A stretch of 20,707 nucleotides of DNA from Kiritimatiellia bacterium (GCA_017999015.1 JAGOBZ010000013.1:1-20707); one strand, 5' to 3'; shown: positions 1 through 12,849, counted from the stretch's first letter. Program-made: numbers and translations. Notes: generated by a model not told the origin, from the letters alone.

Positions 1-1938
<1,938 letters not shown>

Positions 1939-1961
1939 TGTGAACCTCCTGAAGGGTCGCC

Positions 1962-5819
<3,858 letters not shown>

Positions 5820-6158
5820 TGCCTACCTCAGGTTGGGATGTTGAAAACGAGGGTTGTCAACTCAAAGACCCCGCACGCCGGAGCATCCAGCCCCGCTGCC
5901 CGCTGCGCGCCCTGACACACTGTTCTGCCAGCCGGTTATGAATGGAAGTGTGGTAAGCGGCCACTTGGTTAACTGATTCACACTACGGCCAGTCCTTGCA
6001 TCATCAGGCGCTCAGGTGCGATTCGTCTCTTTTTTGACAAACACGAAAAGGATGACGGTTCGGGCATCTTCCTTCTCGACGCGCACAGGCGTGTTGAAGG
6101 AAAGCGAGGACTGCCCGCGTCATCGCCGGGCAGTCCCCACATTTTCAAGCGAAGCGTG
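5820..6158. other. Long rplL-rpoB spacer, mostly without recognised function
   Basis: This 339-base gap holds one perfect hairpin close to rplL (separate entry). On the minus strand a TTGACA occurs near 5853-5858, but no acceptable -10 box follows at 16-18 bases, so I do not call a promoter. A 29-codon ATG-started reading frame (5978-6067, minus) has its purine-rich stretch too close to the ATG to be a convincing ribosome binding site. Nothing else is recognised. Confidence 0.6.
6108..6136 (-). terminator. Perfect 10-bp hairpin after rplL, candidate attenuator
   Basis: GGACTGCCCG (6108-6117) pairs perfectly with CGGGCAGTCC (6127-6136) around a 9-base loop, 22 bases past the rplL stop codon. 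Read on the minus strand it is followed by TCGCTTTCCTT, which is pyrimidine rich but not a real U tract. It is therefore more likely a partial terminator or a processing site than a full stop. In E. coli an attenuator and an RNase III site lie in the same rplL-rpoB position and lower polymerase output relative to ribosomal proteins; the same role here is inference. Confidence 0.55.
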
Positions 6159-6527
6159 TTACTTCACTTCGACCTTGGCGCCGGCCTTCTCAAGCTGCTC
6201 TTTCAGCTTCGCAGCCTCGTCCTTGGAGACGCCCTGCTTCACCGGTTTCGGAGCGGCTTCGACCAGATCCTTGGCGTCCTTCAGCCCGAGACCCGTGATC
6301 GCGCGCACTTCCTTGATCACGCCGATCTTGTTCGCGCCGGCCTCGGCCAGGATCACGTCAAACTCGGTCTTCTCTTCGACCGGGGCTGCGGCGGCGGCCG
6401 GGGCTGCGGCAACAGCCACGGGAGCGGCGGCGGTGACGCCCCACTTCTCTTCCAGCGCCTTGACCAGCTTGGAAATCTCGAGCACCGAGAGGTTGCTCAG
6501 AAAATCAATCACTTCATCGTTCGTCAT
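6159..6527 (-). CDS. rplL: 50S ribosomal protein L7/L12
   Basis: This 122-residue protein is the acidic stalk protein that recruits translation factors to the ribosome. It has the three expected parts: an N-terminal dimerisation region (about 1-32), an alanine-proline-valine hinge (about 33-52), and a C-terminal domain with the GVIKEVRAITGLGLKDAK helix region that contacts EF-Tu and EF-G. Length and composition are typical. The ATG at 6527 follows GGAAGAG, and upstream of that the mRNA has a run of eight A residues (6539-6546). An A-rich stretch of this kind may help ribosomal protein S1 load the message, which would suit a protein needed in several copies per ribosome. The gene lies 155 bases after rplJ and 339 bases before rpoB. 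Confidence 0.98.
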   Translation of the reverse strand: MTNDEVIDFLSNLSVLEISKLVKALEEKWGVTAAAPVAVAAAPAAAAAPVEEKTEFDVILAEAGANKIGVIKEVRAITGLGLKDAKDLVEAAPKPVKQGVSKDEAAKLKEQLEKAGAKVEVK

Positions 6528-6572
6528 GGTTCTCTTCCTTTTTTTTGTGCAACCGCACGCGATGATTCGCGG

Positions 6573-6629
6573 GCGGGGTCCCCGCTAGCGCCACTCCTCA
6601 TGAAGGAGCCGTTCGCGCCGTGTGGCGCG
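6573..6629 (-). promoter_or_regulatory. Cluster of three hairpins in the rplJ-rplL spacer
   Basis: Three close inverted repeats lie in the 155-base spacer. They are GCGGGG/CCCCGC at 6573-6585, CTCCT/AGGAG at 6595-6609, and a perfect CGCGCC/GGCGCG with a 4-base loop at 6614-6629. None is followed by a U tract on the minus strand, so they are not ordinary terminators. They may protect or process the rplL message, or control its translation. This is a structural observation only; no known motif is recognised. Confidence 0.4.
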
Positions 6630-6682
6630 CTGGGATGCCGGCACCCGCCGACACCCGCGCCGTCGGTTTTTACGACACTCGT

Positions 6683-7207
6683 TTATGCCGCAGATCCGTC
6701 CTTTTTCTCCTCATACGCTTTAAGGGCGTAGAGCACGTTCAACAGCGGCGCGTTCAGCACACGCACCAGGCTCGTCGCCGGCGCCTGCAGCGTGCCCAAC
6801 AGCATGCCGCGCATGGCGTCCTTCGACGGCAACTTCGAAAGGTCTTCGACATCCGCCGCGGTCAGCAGCGCCGCCTCGAGGCTGGCGCCCTTGATCGCCG
6901 CCTTGTCGTTCTGCTTCACAAAAGCGACCAGCAGCTTGGCCACTTCGGCCACATCCCCGCTGCCCGTCACGACCGCAGTCGGTCCGGCAAGCAGCGTCGA
7001 GACATCTGACCAGCCCAGCTCCTTCGCGACCTTGCCCAGATAGGTGTTTTTCACCACCATGGCGCGCGAATCCAGCTTGGACAGGCTCTGACGCAGCGTG
7101 GTCAACTGCGTGACCTTCAGCCCGCCGTAATTCAGGACAAAGCAGAAGTCGGACGCCTTGACGCGCTCGATGACCTCGTTCAGGATAGAAAGTTTTTCGG
7201 TTCTCAT
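6683..7207 (-). CDS. rplJ: 50S ribosomal protein L10
   Basis: This 174-residue protein forms the base of the L7/L12 stalk on the large ribosomal subunit. The N-terminal rRNA-binding domain shows the family pattern (FVLNYGGLKVTQLTTLRQSL, then a MVVKNTYL strand). The C-terminal region carries the alanine-rich helix on which L7/L12 dimers sit, ending in a lysine- and glutamate-rich tail. The ATG at 7207 follows a purine-rich GGGAGAAGGATG. Only 18 bases separate it from the rplA stop, so the long L10-binding leader known from E. coli rplJ cannot be present at that place. Any autoregulation must use another site, perhaps the structured spacer after the gene. Confidence 0.98.
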   Translation of the reverse strand: MRTEKLSILNEVIERVKASDFCFVLNYGGLKVTQLTTLRQSLSKLDSRAMVVKNTYLGKVAKELGWSDVSTLLAGPTAVVTGSGDVAEVAKLLVAFVKQNDKAAIKGASLEAALLTAADVEDLSKLPSKDAMRGMLLGTLQAPATSLVRVLNAPLLNVLYALKAYEEKKDGSAA

Positions 7208-7225
7208 GTCATCCTTCTCCCGTGA

Positions 7226-7921
7226 TTAAATCGATTCCTCGGCCTTGAGCAGCACGCGCACACCCACGCCCATCGTCGAACTGACCGTGAGGGATCGGAT
7301 GAACGTTCCCTTCGCCGCCGCCGGGCGCTCGGACTGGACCGCCGCCACGATGGCATTGATGTTGCCGACCAGCTTGTCGGCGTCAAAACTGCGCTTGCCG
7401 CAGAGCACGCAGACATTGCCGGTGCGGTCCATGCGGAAATCGACCTTGCCGCCTTTGGCCGCCTTGACGGCCGCCGCCGTATCGTCCGTCACCGTACCGG
7501 TTTTGGGATTCGGCATCAAGCCGCGGGGGCCGAGCACGCGGGCGATCTTACGCACCTCTTTCATTGCGTCGGTGGTCGCGATCGCCACGTCAAAGTCGGT
7601 CCAGCCGTTCTTGACCTTTTCAATCAGCTCTTCGTAGCCGACCTCGTCCGCGCCAGCCGCCTTCGCCTCGTCGGCGTGCGTGCCGGCCGCGAACACGATC
7701 ACGCGGATCGTCTTGCCGGTCCCGTGCGGCAGATTGACCGTGCCGCGCACGGTCTGGTCGGATTTTTTGATGTCCACGCCGAGGCGCATCGCGATCTCAA
7801 CCGTCTCGTCGAATTTCGCGTTGGCGTTGGCCTTCACGAACGCCACCGCCTCTTCCAGGCTGACCTGTGCCGTCGGGGCCTTTTTCAGCGCATCATTATA
7901 CCGTTTGCCATGTTTTGCCAT
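7226..7921 (-). CDS. rplA: 50S ribosomal protein L1
   Basis: This 231-residue protein builds the mobile L1 stalk that helps release tRNA from the E site, and in many bacteria it represses its own operon. The MAKHGKRYNDA start, the FDETVEIAMRLGVD segment, the GTGKTIRV strand, the RGLMPNPKTGTV signature and the C-terminal SSTMGVGVRV strand are all present. The frame stays open up to an earlier ATG at 7948, but that start would overlap rplK and add nine residues unlike the family. The ATG at 7921 gives the usual MAKHGK beginning and has AAGGGGA upstream, so it is preferred. It lies 19 bases after rplK and 18 before rplJ, and is clearly cotranscribed. Confidence 0.97.
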   Translation of the reverse strand: MAKHGKRYNDALKKAPTAQVSLEEAVAFVKANANAKFDETVEIAMRLGVDIKKSDQTVRGTVNLPHGTGKTIRVIVFAAGTHADEAKAAGADEVGYEELIEKVKNGWTDFDVAIATTDAMKEVRKIARVLGPRGLMPNPKTGTVTDDTAAAVKAAKGGKVDFRMDRTGNVCVLCGKRSFDADKLVGNINAIVAAVQSERPAAAKGTFIRSLTVSSTMGVGVRVLLKAEESI

Positions 7922-7940
7922 GATCCGTGTCCCCTTATGC

Positions 7941-8366
7941 TTAGTCAACCACCTCGATACCCATATTGCGCGCGGTACCTTCGATCATCCGCATCGCCGC
8001 CGCCTCGTCCGTCGCATTGAGGTCCGCCTTCTTGATCTCGACGATCTTTCGGACCTGCTCGCGCGTGACTTTGCCGACCTTGTCGCGGTTGGGGACCCCG
8101 GAGCCCTTGGCCAACCCGGCCTCTTTCTTCAGCAGCGCGGAGGCGGGGGGGCTCTTAAACACAAGGGAGAAGCTGCGGTCCGCATACACCGTGATGACCA
8201 CGGGGATGATCAGGCCCGCCTTGTCTTGAGTCTTGGCGTTGAACTCTTTACAGAACGCCATGATGTTGACGCCTTGCGAGCCCAGCGCGGGGCCCACCGG
8301 CGGCGCAGGATTCGCCGCACCGGCGGGAATCTGCAATTTCACGATACCCGTGACTTTCTTCGCCAT
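7941..8366 (-). CDS. rplK: 50S ribosomal protein L11
   Basis: This 141-residue protein binds the GTPase centre of 23S rRNA together with the L10-L7/L12 stalk, and is involved in factor binding and, in many bacteria, the stringent response. The N-terminal proline-rich signature (KLQIPAGAANPAPPVGPALG) and the following GVNIMAFCKEFNAKT stretch are classic, as is the C-terminal RNA-binding domain ending ARNMGIEVVD. Length is exactly typical. The ribosome binding site is weak (AGTAGGC before the ATG at 8366). Its 111-base leader after nusG contains a hairpin described separately, the place where L1 repression acts in E. coli. Confidence 0.98.
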   Translation of the reverse strand: MAKKVTGIVKLQIPAGAANPAPPVGPALGSQGVNIMAFCKEFNAKTQDKAGLIIPVVITVYADRSFSLVFKSPPASALLKKEAGLAKGSGVPNRDKVGKVTREQVRKIVEIKKADLNATDEAAAMRMIEGTARNMGIEVVD

Positions 8367-8388
8367 ACTTTTGCCTACTGTGTCTGTC

Positions 8389-8427
8389 GCGGCCCTCCCG
8401 GCATCCCCACCGGTACGGACGGGCCGC
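8389..8427 (-). promoter_or_regulatory. Hairpin in the rplK leader, candidate L1 autoregulatory site
   Basis: GCGGCCC and GGGCCGC (8389-8395 and 8421-8427) form a perfect 7-bp stem. The large loop itself has a possible CCGG/CCGG inner pairing and, on the mRNA strand, a GGTGGGGATGCC stretch. It ends 22 bases before the rplK start codon. In E. coli ribosomal protein L1 represses the rplK-rplA message by binding this leader. Position and structure suggest the same here, but I did not verify similarity to the 23S rRNA L1 site. Confidence 0.4.
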
Positions 8428-8477
8428 AGTTGACGAGCCGCCGCCGCGCTCAGGGCGCAGCGGGACCGGCCGGACGG

Positions 8478-9044
8478 CTACGCGTTCTCGTTGACCGCGC
8501 GCTCGACCTGCCAATACTCCAGCTCGACCGGAGCGGAACGTCCGAAGATCGCTACAGAGACCTTCAGTTTGCCCCGGTCGGGATCCACTTCATCGACGGT
8601 GCCGTTGAAACTCATGAACGGTCCGTCGATGATCTTCACGGTCTCGCCCGGCTCAAATTGAACCTTGGGCTTGGCCTTTTCTTTGCTCTTGTCTGCCACC
8701 TGATTGACGATCGCGTCAACCTCAGCCGTGGACAGCGGCATCGGACGCTCGCCGCCGATGAAACCGATCACCCCCGACGTCTCTTTGAGAAACCGCCAGG
8801 TGGGCTCCAACACGTTACGCCCCTCATCATAAAGGGCCAGATTGATCAACACGTAACCGGGAAAAAACTTGCGGGTGACGGTCGTCTTGACCCCGTTCTT
8901 GACCTCGGAGACTTTCTCGGTGGGAATCACGACCTCGCCGATGAACTCCCCCATCTCCTCAATCCGCACCCTTGCCTCGATGGAACGCTTGACCTTCTGC
9001 TCCTGGCCGGTCAAGGTGTGAAGCACAAACCATTGTTTCGTCAT
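8478..9044 (-). CDS. nusG: Transcription termination/antitermination protein NusG
   Basis: The 188-residue protein is the NusG elongation factor, which bridges the RNA polymerase clamp and links transcription to ribosomes or Rho. It starts with the typical MTKQWFVLHTLTGQEQKVK of the NGN domain (about residues 1-115), which includes the FFPGYVLI and SGVIGFIGG segments. A lysine-rich linker (about 120-128) leads to a C-terminal KOW domain (about 130-188) with FEPGETVKIIDGPF and FNGTVDEVD. The ATG at 9044 follows GGGGAG. It sits 15 bases after secE, the standard secE-nusG pair. Confidence 0.98.
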   Translation of the reverse strand: MTKQWFVLHTLTGQEQKVKRSIEARVRIEEMGEFIGEVVIPTEKVSEVKNGVKTTVTRKFFPGYVLINLALYDEGRNVLEPTWRFLKETSGVIGFIGGERPMPLSTAEVDAIVNQVADKSKEKAKPKVQFEPGETVKIIDGPFMSFNGTVDEVDPDRGKLKVSVAIFGRSAPVELEYWQVERAVNENA

Positions 9045-9059
9045 GAACGGCTCCCCGCG

Positions 9060-9263
9060 CTAGGCATGAATCAACTGCAGGAAAAACAGGATGGTTTTGT
9101 CGCAGCACAGCACCACCACGGCCAGGATCACGATGAACGCAATCACCACGACCGTCGAATCGACCAGTTCTTGACGGTCAGGCCAAGCGATCTTTCTGAA
9201 CTCGACCCCGACGTCGCCGAGATACGCTCCCACTCTCTGGATGATTTGCTTCACGTTGCTCAT
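9060..9263 (-). CDS. secE: Preprotein translocase subunit SecE
   Basis: This 67-residue protein is the single-membrane-span form of SecE that clamps the SecY channel in the inner membrane. An amphipathic N-terminal helix is followed by the conserved FRKIAWPDRQEL motif (about 22-33) and then one hydrophobic helix (about 37-60). An earlier in-frame ATG at 9284 would add seven residues. I prefer 9263 because GAAGGG lies just upstream and the protein then starts in the usual way (MSNVKQ). A TCTCA/TGAGA hairpin (9290-9302) could also mask the binding site of the earlier start. It lies between tRNA-Trp and nusG and is cotranscribed with both. Confidence 0.93.
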   Translation of the reverse strand: MSNVKQIIQRVGAYLGDVGVEFRKIAWPDRQELVDSTVVVIAFIVILAVVVLCCDKTILFFLQLIHA

Positions 9264-9311
9264 GTTCCAGGACCCTTCGGTCATTCCGCTCTCAAAATGA
9301 GAAAACCTGTT

Positions 9312-9333
9312 GCCGCTCCCCGGCGGGGACGGC
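9312..9333 (-). promoter_or_regulatory. Bulged hairpin between tRNA-Trp and secE
   Basis: GCCG plus TCCCC (9312-9315 and 9317-9321) pairs with GGGGA plus CGGC (9325-9333) around a three-base loop, with one bulged base. It starts 21 bases past the CCA end of tRNA-Trp and has no U tract, so it is more likely a processing or stability element freeing the tRNA from the secE message than a terminator. Function is inferred from position only. Confidence 0.4.
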
Positions 9334-9353
9334 GACAGATACCCGTTCTAAAC

Positions 9354-9430
9354 TGGCAGGCCAGGAGGGACTCGAACCCCCAACACCCGGTTTTGGAGAC
9401 CGGTACTCTGCCAAATTGAGCTACTGGCCT
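9354..9430 (-). tRNA. tRNA-Trp (anticodon CCA)
   Basis: A complete cloverleaf can be drawn. The 7-bp acceptor stem is AGGCCAG with CTGGCCT. The D arm has GCTC and GAGT. The 5-bp anticodon stem is CCGGT with ACCGG around the loop CTCCAAA, giving anticodon CCA. The T arm closes with the loop TTCGAGT. Discriminator base G73 fits bacterial tRNA-Trp, and the 3' CCA is encoded in the DNA (9354-9356). The gene sits inside the operon between rpmG and secE, so it is probably released by RNase P and 3' processing. Confidence 0.97.
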
Positions 9431-9450
9431 AAAAACATTCTCACTGACGA

Positions 9451-9603
9451 TTACTTCGCTTCGCGGTGCAACGTGCGTTTCTTCTCCGTCGGACAGAATT
9501 TCTTCATCTCCAGACGGTTGGTCATCGTACGCTTATTGCGCGTCGTCGTGTAATTGCGGCGTTTGCACTCGGTGCACGCCATGATCGCTAATTCTCTCGG
9601 CAT
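9451..9603 (-). CDS. rpmG: 50S ribosomal protein L33
   Basis: This short 50-residue gene encodes L33, a small protein of the large subunit near the E site. The sequence starts MPRELAIMACTECKRRNY and continues with the family signature TTTRNKRT and RLEMKKFCPTEKKRTLH. The zinc-ribbon type normally has two Cys-x2-Cys pairs. Here Cys9 and Cys12 are present, but the second pair is Cys37 followed by Glu40 instead of cysteine, so zinc binding may be altered or lost. A downstream ATG (codon 8) is possible, but the MPRE start is typical. It lies between tuf and tRNA-Trp, as in several bacterial phyla. Confidence 0.95.
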   Translation of the reverse strand: MPRELAIMACTECKRRNYTTTRNKRTMTNRLEMKKFCPTEKKRTLHREAK

Positions 9604-9640
9604 AGTCGCCTCTTTGCTCCCGCTCCGGAAACCCGTGCCG

Positions 9641-9668
9641 CGTCCGGGGCGCCGAAACGCCCCGGACG
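9641..9668 (-). terminator. Perfect 11-bp hairpin between tuf and rpmG
   Basis: CGTCCGGGGCG (9641-9651) pairs without mismatch with CGCCCCGGACG (9658-9668) around the 6-base loop, 24 bases past the tuf stop. On the minus strand it is followed by CGGCACGGG, not U residues, so it is not a standard terminator. It probably protects the 3' end of tuf mRNA or acts as a leaky attenuator that keeps EF-Tu output above that of the downstream genes. The role is inference. Confidence 0.5.
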
Positions 9669-9692
9669 GACACGCTCACAGGAAGCTCTCGC

Positions 9693-10901
<1,209 letters not shown>

Positions 10902-10948
10902 GTTAGGTTTCCTCCTGTGAGTAGTGACAAAAAATCCATCGTCAAAGC

Positions 10949-11024
<76 letters not shown>

Positions 11025-11183
11025 CCTGTCCATCACCCCGTGAGGGGCAAAGAACCCCTTACCCAATATACCCGACGGCTTCTAGGAAAACCGCCAAGAC
11101 ATCGTGCAGGAGTCCGCCAAACCTTGCCAATGTTCGTTTTCCGCCTCCCCAAGGCACACCCCCGGGAAAAAGAAAACTTTGTT

Positions 11184-11212
11184 AGATTACTGAATGCCCC
11201 TGCGGATGTCAA
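11184..11212 (-). promoter_or_regulatory. Strong sigma-70-type promoter for the tRNA-Thr/tuf/rpo supercluster
   Basis: On the minus strand a perfect -35 TTGACA (11207-11212) is followed after exactly 17 bases by -10 TAATCT (11184-11189). An A-rich tract with six A in a row lies upstream of the -35 box and resembles an UP element. Transcription would start near 11177 and run about 150 bases before tRNA-Thr. A second, weaker -10-like TATATT (11065-11070) lies nearer the tRNA but has no good -35. Confidence 0.75.
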
Positions 11213-11264
11213 CACTGGCGGAAACTTTTTTGGTGATGGTTTAGCGGTCTTACGGCGGAGGGCC

Positions 11265-11293
11265 TTGACCCACACCCCGAGGTGTGCCACGAT
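11265..11293 (+). promoter_or_regulatory. Candidate promoter with palindromic spacer for the 11301 gene
   Basis: TTGACC (11265-11270) and the weaker CACGAT (11288-11293) are 17 bases apart. Their spacer holds the inverted repeat CACACC-CCGA-GGTGTG (11271-11286). The predicted start point falls about on the A of the ATG at 11301, so the message may be leaderless. No ribosome binding site is visible, which agrees with that reading. The -10 match is poor, so this is a candidate only. Confidence 0.4.
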
Positions 11294-11300
11294 ACGCATC

Positions 11301-12245
11301 ATGAATTCCTGCTTCGTGACGCGGCGACATTTCTTGCAACACGCAGGGGCTGCCGGGTTAGCCCTGGCCGCCGGCGTGCGGGCGAACGCCCTCCCCCGGC
11401 TGTTGCGGCTGGGCGCGCCGGCCTTTATCAAAACGGATGACCCCGTGGAATTGGCCCGCTGGCATCGGGCCCAGGGGTACGGGGCCGCCTATTGCCCTGC
11501 GGTTGCCGTGGCTGACGCGGCACGCATCCGTGCGCTCGAAACAGCCTTCCGTGAGGCGAACGTGGTGATCGCCGAAGTCGGGCGCTGGTGCAACCTGACC
11601 GACCCCGATCCGGTGAAACGTAAAAAGAATCTCGCCCATGTCACGGAGGGGCTGGCGCTGGCCGATGCGGTCGGCGCGCGGTGTTGCGTGGACATCGCGG
11701 GCTCCTTCAACCCGGATGTGTGGTACGGCCCGCATCCTGACAATTTCACGCCCGCTTTTTTCGATGCCGCCGTCGAAAACGCCCGAAAGATTATTGACGC
11801 GGTCAAACCGAAACGTGCGAAGTTCGCATACGAAATGATGGGGTGGTGCATGCCCGAGACCCCTGAACGGTATCTCGCGCTGCTCAAAGCGGTCGACCGT
11901 CCCGGCTTCGCGGTTCACCTGGACCCCTGCAACCTCATCAACTCCCCGGAGAAGATCTACCGCAACACCGACCTGCTCCACGCCTGCTTCGATCTGCTGG
12001 GCCCGTGGATCGTGGGTTGCCACGCCAAGGATTTGGCGTGGGAAATCGAGATGAACGTCCACTTCAGAGAGGTGCGCCCCGGAACCGGCGTGCTCGACTA
12101 CGCCACCTTCCTGCGGCGGCTCGCGGCTTTGCCGGAACCGCCGCCCTTGATGATCGAACACCTGAAAGGCGCCGAGGAATACGCCGCCGCAGCGAAACAC
12201 ATCATCGCCACCGGCGCGTCACTCGGGCTCTCCTTCGGGCCGTGA
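11301..12245 (+). CDS. Tat-exported sugar phosphate isomerase/epimerase (xylose isomerase-like TIM barrel)
   Basis: The 314-residue protein starts with a twin-arginine signal: TRRHFLQ at residues 7-13, a hydrophobic alanine-leucine stretch, and a likely cleavage after ANA (residue 30). The rest fits the AP-endonuclease-2/xylose isomerase-like TIM barrel, with metal-binding candidates Glu178 (FAYEMMG), Asp208 (HLDPCN), His241 (GCHAKD) and Glu286 (MIEHL). Such proteins isomerise or epimerise sugars or inositols; the substrate cannot be told from sequence. Export suggests work on periplasmic sugars, as in many polysaccharide-degrading bacteria. The reading frame is open far upstream across the tuf region, but the Tat signal fixes the start. 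No ribosome binding site is seen. It is divergent from the tuf operon and ends eight bases from the convergent yjbQ-type gene. Confidence 0.85.
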   Translation: MNSCFVTRRHFLQHAGAAGLALAAGVRANALPRLLRLGAPAFIKTDDPVELARWHRAQGYGAAYCPAVAVADAARIRALETAFREANVVIAEVGRWCNLTDPDPVKRKKNLAHVTEGLALADAVGARCCVDIAGSFNPDVWYGPHPDNFTPAFFDAAVENARKIIDAVKPKRAKFAYEMMGWCMPETPERYLALLKAVDRPGFAVHLDPCNLINSPEKIYRNTDLLHACFDLLGPWIVGCHAKDLAWEIEMNVHFREVRPGTGVLDYATFLRRLAALPEPPPLMIEHLKGAEEYAAAAKHIIATGASLGLSFGP

Positions 12246-12253
12246 CCGCGCCG

Positions 12254-12640
12254 TCACTGCACCCACACATGCCGGATGCGAGGGCCGTCGAACTCGCAGA
12301 GATAAATGCCCTGCCACATGCCGAGCTGCACGTTGCCGTACGCCACGATGACCTGTACGGATGCGCCGACCAACGAGGCTTTCACGTGCGCGGCGGTGTT
12401 TCCTCCGGCGTGCTTATAGGCCGCGTTCTTCCAAGGCGCAAGGGCCTCGAGTTGCATCAGGAGGTCACTCGCCACATGCGGATCTTCGTTTTCATTGATG
12501 GTCACCGCACAGGTCGTGTGGGGAGTGAAGACCGTGATGACGCCATCGGTGATGCCCAGGGCCTGTACCGTTTTCTGGACATGATCCGTGATGTTGATGC
12601 ACTGGCTGTGTGCGTTTGTTTGGACATCAAAGCTTTTCAT
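12254..12640 (-). CDS. yjbQ: YjbQ/UPF0047 family protein
   Basis: This 128-residue protein belongs to the widespread YjbQ (UPF0047) family, whose physiological role is not settled; some members show weak thiamine-phosphate-synthase activity. The conserved features are visible: FTPHTTCAVTINENEDP in the first half, KHAGGNTAAHVKASLVG with the paired histidines in the middle, and GMWQGIYLCEFDGPR near the end. The frame is open to 12679, but ATG 12640 is preceded by AAGGAG at good distance and gives the normal length. It has its own candidate promoter upstream and is divergent from the kdsD-type gene. Confidence 0.9.
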   Translation of the reverse strand: MKSFDVQTNAHSQCINITDHVQKTVQALGITDGVITVFTPHTTCAVTINENEDPHVASDLLMQLEALAPWKNAAYKHAGGNTAAHVKASLVGASVQVIVAYGNVQLGMWQGIYLCEFDGPRIRHVWVQ

Positions 12641-12694
12641 GATCAACTCCTTTCGTTCACGTAGCTGACCGCTTCTCAAATCCCGACGATTTTG

Positions 12695-12723
12695 ATTTTA
12701 GCTTCCTGACGCCTTTCCGGCAA
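12695..12723 (-). promoter_or_regulatory. Candidate promoter of the yjbQ-type gene
   Basis: On the minus strand TTGCCG (12718-12723) and TAAAAT (12695-12700) are separated by exactly 17 bases. They would start a transcript near 12688, about 48 bases before the ATG. The -10 box matches consensus at five of six positions and the -35 box at four. Confidence 0.5.
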
Positions 12724-12745
12724 GATCAAAAAGCAGATCAAAAAG
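12723..12745. repeat. Tandem 11-bp direct repeat between divergent promoters
   Basis: Two perfect copies of AGATCAAAAAG (12723-12733 and 12735-12745) are one base apart, a 12-base period. They lie exactly between the -35 boxes of the yjbQ-type and kdsD-type promoters. Phased A tracts at this place could act as UP elements, bend the DNA, or bind a regulator. Confidence 0.6.
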
Positions 12746-12750
12746 ACCTG

Positions 12751-12778
12751 TTGCGAAGCCGCCCCTTTGCGTTACACT
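12751..12778 (+). promoter_or_regulatory. Candidate promoter of the kdsD-type gene
   Basis: TTGCGA (12751-12756) and TACACT (12773-12778) are 16 bases apart, giving a leader of roughly 65 bases to the ATG at 12850. The box context TTGCGTTACACTG closely resembles TTGCGTTTACACTG (13848-13860) before exbB, so the two transcription units may use similar promoters. Confidence 0.45.
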
Positions 12779-12849
12779 GGAGCCAACACTCACAGGCGAC
12801 GGCTCGTGTCTGCCGCTGCCGCCAGAACCGGACAACCTGTAGCTGATTT

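Noticed and set aside
5853..5858. TTGACA before rpoB as an internal promoter
   Set aside because: No -10-like sequence lies 16-18 bases downstream on the minus strand.
5978..6067. 29-codon ATG-started frame on the minus strand in the rplL-rpoB spacer
   Set aside because: The purine-rich stretch is too close to the ATG, the sequence matches no known family, and such short frames are expected by chance.
7922..7948. Upstream start for rplA at 7948
   Set aside because: It would overlap rplK and add nine non-conserved residues. The ATG at 7921 has a better ribosome binding site and the family N terminus.
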